Origin: Glandiceps talaboti
Lineage: Eukaryota > Hemichordata > Enteropneusta > Spengelidae
NCBI RefSeq assembly: GCF_964340395.1
Contig: NC_135552.1
Span: 813,001 to 877,000, forward strand
Reading direction: 5' to 3'
Length of the DNA stretch: 64,000 nucleotides
This document shows positions 51,762-60,700 of the stretch, one piece after another. The notes under the pieces were generated by a model. It was not told where the DNA came from, ran no database searches, and saw nothing but the letters and a program-made list of their open reading frames with translations. Each line of letters opens with the position of its first letter. Positions within the stretch are counted from its first letter, which is position 1. A program made the position numbers and the translations under genes.

Positions 51762-54700
51762 CAGTGTTCTGCCGAGGCCGTGGCCTTGTGACATTGACCC
51801 CCTAAAATTACAAATGGCGCAATAATTTTCCCACCTTGCGTCAATTTGGCGCATTCATTTTACGGCAGACACCTAAGTCCAGGGCAAGCCCCTGCCCTGG
51901 CCGGCGTCAATCCCACAAAAAGTATACTGCCTCCATAAGCGACAGTTTTGTTGACATCATATAAGATACAGTGACAACGCGCAGTTCTATTGTTAACATG
52001 CAAACAAATGGAATATGCAACAAAAAGATCCAACTATGATAAAACGTAATCTTCAATTGAAACATTAGAGGGAGTAGATGAGACGCCGAAATGGACGTCT
52101 CTCTTCACATGTTTTGCCTACCGACGCATCACTGTCTCGACCTCTGACCTACTCACTGACGTGTGTGAAACACTGAACTTGCTACAGGAAATCGGGACAT
52201 CTCTCTGCCACATAAGCCTTAGGAAACCAAATTTTATGGGACAGGTTGTGATTTTCATTTGTTGATGGGTTAAATTAATGGAAACAAAATGAGTACATGT
52301 GTATTTTGATTCTGACAAAGCTGTGTTAGGGGATCGTGTTGCATGATGTTGACAGTGACACATGTGAATGTTGGGCACTGAATCAATGAGTGATCACTGG
52401 CATAACCACTTGAGACGGCATGTGCGCCCGGTCAGACATGAAGAATGAACTCAGAGATGAAATCAGAAAATAATTACAGTTGTATTTACAAAGCATCCTA
52501 ACTTTGACGTTGTTGATAGTTTTAGATCTCTGAGTTTCAAGGACACCTACTGTCAGCTTTCCGTATCAAGTTTACAATACATGTATGTAACTAATGCTGT
52601 TTGATATAGCAGGACCAAATCATGTTACACAGCCGGTGATGGTAATTAATAAAAATAAATTATTTGAAAGTTTGTTTGACTGTATTATTTGTAAGTTTTT
52701 CGTTCACATTTGGTACTTTTTAAAGTCAGGGAGTTTATTTTCTTCAAAATGTTGGTTTAAAAAAAAAAAAAAACTCTTGTCATGAATTTGAAGAGGGAAT
52801 TATAAACACAGCAGTGTAACAGTTGTAAAAATGAAACAAGTGGTTACAAGATTAGGATTTCTCAAATTTTTTATACAATAATATGTTCACTAATTTTGAA
52901 GTTGTTCTTTGTCCTTGTCTGAGAAAAGGAATCATAAATTTGAGCATTGCTATTCATTGATAGTCAGTTTAAAAATTGTGACTAGCTGGCAGTCTAATCT
53001 TTCTAAACAATATATAATATACGCTGTAGAAATGACTTAAAATTACATAATTGTAATTGCCTTCTTTTTCTAAGGTGTAATGTGTAGTGCACAGTTTTCA
53101 AAAAAAATAGCTTACTGGGAACTCTTATTATGAATGGAATTTTTTTATGTAGTCTATGTGTAATGGAATATCTCAGACCACGGTATCTCTATAGTGGTCT
53201 GAGGTAATATATATAATTTCATAGACAATAAATAATTGACCCCACTCCCTGTCAAATGACCCCACCTTTTGCTACCAGGGGGCCTTTGTCCCCACTAGTT
53301 GGAAACCTTGGCAGAACACTGTATGTATGTATGTATGTATGTATGTATGTATGTATGCATGTATGTATGTATGTATGTATGTATGTATGCATGTACGTGT
53401 ATGTATGTATGTATGCATGCATGCATGTATGCATGTATGTATGTATGTATGTATGTATGTATGTATGTATGTATGCATGCATGCATGCATGCATGCATGC
53501 ATGCATGTATGTATGTATGTATGTATGTCTGTATGTATGTATGTATGTATGCATGTATGTATGTATGCATGTATGTATGCATGTACGTGTATGTATGTAT
53601 GTATGCATGCATGTATGTATGCATGTATGTATGTATGTATGTATGTATGTATGTATGTATGTATGTATGTATGTATGTATGTATGTATGTATGTCGAAAG
53701 TTTTTTCTGTCGTCTTCGCTTGAAAGAGTACTTTGCTAATGATGATAATGATACCCAGGGTGAAGCTCATGTTAATAATACCAATAACCAACGATTGTTT
53801 GGCGCCCTTCCTGTTAAGTCACATTGGACACCTCAAGCTGGTCGCAATAGTACTCTTGACCATTACATCAATGTTTGCAGGCATGAGGTTTATACTATTA
53901 AATTTAATAACAAGTTCCCTTTCAGTAACATCACATAGGAAGAACGCGATGCTATTTCATCCCTTAGAAAGCGCGATGATATTGTTATTAAGCCTGCTGA
54001 TAAAGGCAGAGCAGTAGTTGTATGGTATAAAGATCTGTATGTGGCTGAGGCAGAGAGACAACTTTTAAACACGGATTTTTACCAGGAATTGGAATGTGAT
54101 ACTACAGAAGACGTGCAACGCGAAATTATGGATACTGTTAACGCTTTTATATCCGCTGGCGAATTACCTTCAGAAGCACGCAACCTTATAGTCCGTCAAC
54201 CAAGGACAGCCATGTTTTATCTACTATCCAAGATACATAAGGTTAATATTCCTGGTAGGCCCATCGTCTCAGATTGTAACTGCCCTACAGAACACATCGC
54301 GTGTTATTTAGATGCCCTTTTACGACCTATTGTGGCATCTCAGCCTACCTACATTAAAGATATGAACCATGCTCTTAAAGTATTTAATGGCTTCCAATTC
54401 CAACAAGGTAAGCCACGATACCTTTTTTCTATGGACGTTAAGTCCTTATATACTTCCATACCACATAATGAAAGTTCAGTTGCAATCGAACACTGTCTTA
54501 ATTTGAGACCTGTACTTGACCCTCCTACCCACGTACTTCTTAGATTGGCTGAACTTGTTCTTTTTTTCTTTTTTTTTCTTTTTTTTTTATCCAAAACCAT
54601 ATTAATGGCATGAAAAGGGTTGATCCACACTGCTTTTTCAAACAGATGTAATCTTGCTTTGGTCAGTGTTCAAATTTAATGCTTGCCTATTATTCAGTGG

Positions 54701-57700
54701 TATATAAGTGTATTTAAGAGTTTGTCCATGTCTACCAAAATTGAATACTGCAGTGTTTATGATTCAAGTATATGCAAAGTTTTATCTTTGGTATCAATAA
54801 TTCAACAGAAAATTGACAAGAGTACGCCGATATACTTTAAAGGAATGCTAGAGATGACCATCTAAAGCACATAAATCATTACATCAGAGGAAGGCAACTC
54901 ACATTTATACTTCCAGATAATTAGTTGACCATCCTTGGCTTAAATGCTTGGTTTTTTTTTATGTTTATTAGAATAAATATGTAAATTACCTGTATTTAGT
55001 TACTGAGATATGGAAAACTGACTGTGTGTTGATAAATGTTAGATTTATGCCATTAAAAAATGTTCAAGAAATTAGCTATTTGTGATAGAACTTGTTTTTT
55101 TTTTTTTTGTATTTTTTGTTTTTTGTATTTGTTCTTACCTGTAATCATTTTACCTTTAATGACAGGTATTTTGTGCAGAAACGCGGCGTTGCTATGGGAA
55201 GTTGTCTTGGACCTAGTTATGCTTGTTTATTTATGTCTTATCAAGAACACCTTATTTTATTGATGACGGCGTTGGTGCAGCATCACTCAAACTTGAGGAC
55301 CTTATGCAGTTTATTAACTACATATGTAATTTTAATCCTGCTATTCAGTATACTTATGATATTTCAGAACTAACTATCAATTTCCTTGACATCTCCCTTA
55401 GGATTGATGATGATGATATAGCTACATATAGCTACATCTATTTATACTAAACCTACTGATTCACATTCATATTTGCAGTATGGTTCATCACATCCTAATA
55501 AGTGTAAAGATTCCATTCCCTATTCACAATTACTTTGTTTACGTCGTATTTGTAGTAGTGATTTGGATTTCAGAAAAAGGTCTGCTGAATTTTGCACGTG
55601 CTTCCATCAACGCAACATGGTTAGCCTATGTCTGTTACCAAATAATGCGACTTTGTCTGGGGAAGCTCGTATCAAATCACATGATCAGAAGAGTAACAAC
55701 GATCGTCCCATACTAGGTCTTACATACCATCCCTTTTCAACAAGAGTTAAAAACATTATATACAAGCATTTTAATATCTTACGTTCTAATAGGGTTACCA
55801 ATTCATTGTTTCCTGAAGTACCATTAACAGCTTGGCGTCGTGATACCAGTCTTAGAGATATGGTGGTACGTACAGAACAACGTGAATTGAAAGTTAATGC
55901 TGGTTCTTTTCCGTGCGATCATACTCGATGTGGTACATGTCGTTTCATTATTAATACTAATCATGTTTTTGGCCCTAAGAACAGTGTGCCTGTTACTAAT
56001 GTAGTGTATTGCATTGCATCAACTGTACATTGTCTTGGTGATCGTTTTGTGGAACATCTCCATTTGACCAGACAAAAGAATCGTAACTATCCTGTATCTA
56101 TGCATTTTATTACAAACGATCATAATGTATCAGATATGTCCATTTCAGGAATTATCATCCATGCAGTTCACCAGATGTTATCATCCATGCAGTTCACAAA
56201 ATGTTAACACTGCTGCAGTTCACCAGGTGTTATCATCCATGCAGTTCACAAGATGTTAACACTGCTGCAGTTCACCAGGTGTTATCATCCATGCAGTTCA
56301 CCAGATGTTAATACTGCTGCAGTTCACCAGGTGTTATCATCCATGCAGTTCATCAGATGTTATCATCCATGCAGTTAACAAGATGTTAACACTGCTGCAG
56401 TTCACCAGGTGTTATCATCCATGCAGTTCACAAGATGTTAACACTGCTGCAGTTCACCAGTTGTTATCATCCATGCAGTTCACAAGATGTTAGCACTGCT
56501 GCAGTTCACCAGGTGTTATTATCCATGCAGTTCACAAAATGTTAACACTGCTGCAGTTCACCAGGTGTTATCATCCATGCAGTTCACAAGATGTTAACAC
56601 TGCTGCAGTTCACCACGTGTTAACATCCATACAGTTCACAAGATGTTAACACTGCTGCAGTTAAACACGTGTTAACATCCATACAGTTCAGCTGGTGATG
56701 ATGGGTCATACTTTCTAGATCATTTAATAGTTCAGTCATACTAACCTTTCTGCCTACATGGAATGAACACAGATAGTATTCTAGGACAGCCATCATTCTG
56801 GCTTCAGGTGTTGGCAGTGATGGTATTCTGGATACAAAACAAAAACAATACACATGTTCATATCATCTTTCCACTAGGATTGTTAGAATTAGATCTCACC
56901 ACTAGCATTGTTAGAATTAGATCTCACCACTAGGATTGTTAGAATTAGATCTCACCACTAGCATTGTTAGAATTAGATCTCACCACTAGCATTGTTAGAA
57001 TTGGATCTCACCACTAGCATTGTTAGAATTAGATCTCACCACTAGCATTGTTAGAATTAGATCTCACCACTAGGATTGTTAGAATTAGATCTAACCACTA
57101 GCATTGTTAGAATTAGATCTAACCACTACCATTGTTAGAATTAGATCTAACCACTAGGATTGTTAGAATTAGATCTAACCACTAGCATTGTTAAAATTGG
57201 ATCTCACCACTAGGATTGTTAGAATTAGATCTACCCACTAGGATTGTTAGAATTAGATCTAACCACTAGCATTGTTAGAATTAGATCTAACCACTAGCAT
57301 TGTTAGAATTAGATCTCACCACTAGGATTGTTAGAATTAGATCTAACCACTAGCATTGTTAGAATTAGATCTAACCACTAGCATTGTTAGAATTGGATCT
57401 CACCACTAGGATTGTTAGAATTAGATCTAACCACTAGCATTGTTAGAATTAGATCTAACCACTAGCATTGTTAGAATTGGATCTCACCACTAGGATTGTT
57501 AGAATTAGATCTAACCACTAGCATTGTTAGAATTGGATCTCACCACTAGGATTGTTAGAATTAGATCTAACCACTAGCATTGTTAGAATTGGATCTCACC
57601 ACTAGGATTGTTAGAATTAGATCTAACCACTAGCATTGTTAGAATTGGATCTCACCACTAGGATTGTTAGAATTAGATCTAACCACTAGCATTGTTAGAA

Positions 57701-60700
57701 TTGGATCTCACCACGAGGATTGTTAGAATTAGATCTTACCACTAGGATTGTTAGAATTAGATCTCACCACTAGCATTGTTAGAATTAGATCTCACCACTA
57801 GCATTGTTAGAATTAGATCTCACCACTAGGATTGTTAGAATTAGATCTAACCACTAGCATTGTTAGAATTGGATCTCACCACTAGCATTGTTAGAATTAG
57901 ATCTAACCACTAGGATTGTTAGAATTAGATCTCACCACTAGGATTGTTAGAATTAGATCTAACCACTAGCATTGTTAGAATTAGATCTAACCACTACCAT
58001 TGTTAGAATTAGATCTAACCACTAGGATTGTTAGAATTAGATCTAACCACTAGCATTGTTAAAATTGGATCTCACCACTAGGATTGTTAGAATTAGATCT
58101 ACCCACTAGGATTGTTAGAATTAGATCTAACCACTAGCATTGTTAGAATTAGATCTAACCACTAGCATTGTTAGAATTAGATCTCACCACTAGGATTGTT
58201 AGAATTAGATCTAACCACTAGCATTGTTAGAATTAGATCTAACCACTAGCATTGTTAGAATTGGATCTCACCACTAGGATTGTTAGAATTAGATCTAACC
58301 ACTAGCATTGTTAGAATTAGATCTAACCACTAGCATTGTTAGAATTGGATCTCACCACTAGGATTGTTAGAATTAGATCTAACCACTAGCATTGTTAGAA
58401 TTGGATCTCACCACTAGGATTGTTAGAATTAGATCTAACCACTAGCATTGTTAGAATTGGATCTCACCACTAGGATTGTTAGAATTAGATCTAACCACTA
58501 GCATTGTTAGAATTGGATCTCACCACTAGGATTGTTAGAATTAGATCTAACCACTAGCATTGTTAGAATTGGATCTCACCACGAGGATTGTTAGAATTAG
58601 ATCTTACCACTAGGATTGTTAGAATTGGATCTCACCACTAGGATTGTTAGAATTAGATCTCACCACTAGCATTGTTAGAATTAGATCTCACCACTAGGAT
58701 TGTTAGAATTAGATCTAACCACTAGCATTGTTAGAATTGGATCTCACCACTAGCATTGTTAGAATTAGATCTAACCACTAGGATTGTTAGAATTAGATCT
58801 CACCACTAGGATTGTTAGAATTAGATCTCACCACTAGCATTGTTAGAATTAGATCTAACCACTAGCATTGTTAGAATTAGATCTCACCACTAGCATTGTT
58901 AGAATTAGATCTCACCACTAGGATTGTTAGAATTGGATCTAACCACTAGCATTGTTAGAATTAGATCTCACCACTAGCATTGTTAGAATTAGATCTCACC
59001 ACTAGCATTGTTAGAATTAGATCTAACCACTAGCATTGTTAGAATTGGATCTCACCACTAGCATTGTTAGAATTAGATCTCACCACTAGGATTGTTAGAA
59101 TTAGATCTAACCACTAGCATTGTTAGAATTAGATCTCACCACTAGGATTGTTAGAATTAGATCTAACCACTAGCACTGTTAGAATTAGATCTAACCACTA
59201 GCATTGTTAGAATTAGATCTAACCACTAGCATTGTTAGAATTGGATCTCACCACTAGCATTGTTAGAATTAGATCTCACCACTAGGATTGTTAGAATTAG
59301 ATCTCACCACTAGGATTGTTAGAATTGGATCTCACCACTAGCATTGTTAGAATTGGATCTCACCACTAGGATTGTTAGAATTAGATCTAACCACTAGCAC
59401 TGTTAGAATTAGATCTAACCACTAGCATTGTTAGAATTAGATCTAACCACTAGCATTGTTAGAATTGGATCTCACCACTAGCATTGTTAGAATTGGATCT
59501 CACCACTAGCATTGTTAGAATTAGATCTCACCACTAGGATTGTTAGAATTGGATCTCACCACTAGGATTGTTAGAATTGGATCTCACCACTAGGATTGTT
59601 AGAATTAGATCTAACCACTAGCATTGTTAGAATTGGATCTCACCACTAGCATTGTTAGAATTAGATCTCACCACTAGGATTGTTAGAATTAGATCTCACC
59701 ACTAGCATTGTTAGAATTGGATCTCACCACTAGCATTGTTAGAATTGGATCTCACCACTAGGATTGTTAGAATTAGATCTAACCACTAGCACTGTAAATG
59801 TTTTAGGCCTGTGCCTGGGATAATAATTGTAAAATTGTACCTGTGCCTGGGATAATAATTGTAAAGTTGAACCTGTGCCTGGGATAATAATTGTAAAGTT
59901 GTACCTGTGCCTGGGATAACAATTGTAAAGTTGTGCAGTTTTAGGTCTACAAGGGCCTTTGAAATTCAAGGGTTTTCCAGAAGAATGTGAACCATGTTTG
60001 TTCTAGGTGTTATAATTGCAACGCTCTTTGAGCATTGTAACATAAAAGTAACATTATTATCATTCCATCAATGTTAATTAACTTACCTTAGAAACATGTC
60101 AGGATGGCTCATGAAATCTGCAAACATTTCTAGTAAGGACCGACATTCTAATATGAATGTAGGTAGTACCACCTATAGTATAAATAAATTAGAAATAAAG
60201 TATTGATATCAAAGACTGATGGCAGGTAGTACCACCTATAGTATAAACAAGTACAAGTAGTCATCGGAGATCACTCAGCCCCCCCTCCCCCCCCCCCCCC
60301 ACACACACACACATACATACAAAGAATGTTTACAGAGAATTGCCACCAGCCATGGCAGTGTGATTTATCATTGTATGAAATATAGTGCCAATGGCAGGGT
60401 AGCACAACTGTATAATTAATTGAATATTTGCATACATTTTCTGAATGTTTATTTGTCTATTAATCCTTCTTATCTTTGCAATATAAGTGATCAATTGGCT
60501 GTTGCTATGGGTGTGGTCTTTTTGCTAGGCACATTTCCGCACATTTTTTAAAAATACCACCAATGGCGTTGTAGCACAACTGTACAGTTTTTTAAAAATG
60601 TTTATCCATATGGTAGTCTATGCTAACAAGAAGCGTTCATTTGTTGAATGACTATCCAGTTGCCTATCCAACCATGTTGCTATCTTTACGATATATGCTA

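Noticed and set aside
53252-53791. IHTY / MYVC-rich proteins on both strands
   Set aside because: Translations of (ATGT)n in every frame; the same occurs at 48725-49009.
54563-55160. Intron in the Penelope-like element
   Set aside because: A pyrimidine tract and ...taatgacag look like an acceptor, but the RT coding text (TCNHFTFND) continues upstream of that AG, and an 8-bp direct repeat flanks the segment. An insertion explains it better.
60285-60320. Poly-C and CA runs as a regulatory element
   Set aside because: Simple sequence at the edge of family B; nothing specific supports regulation.
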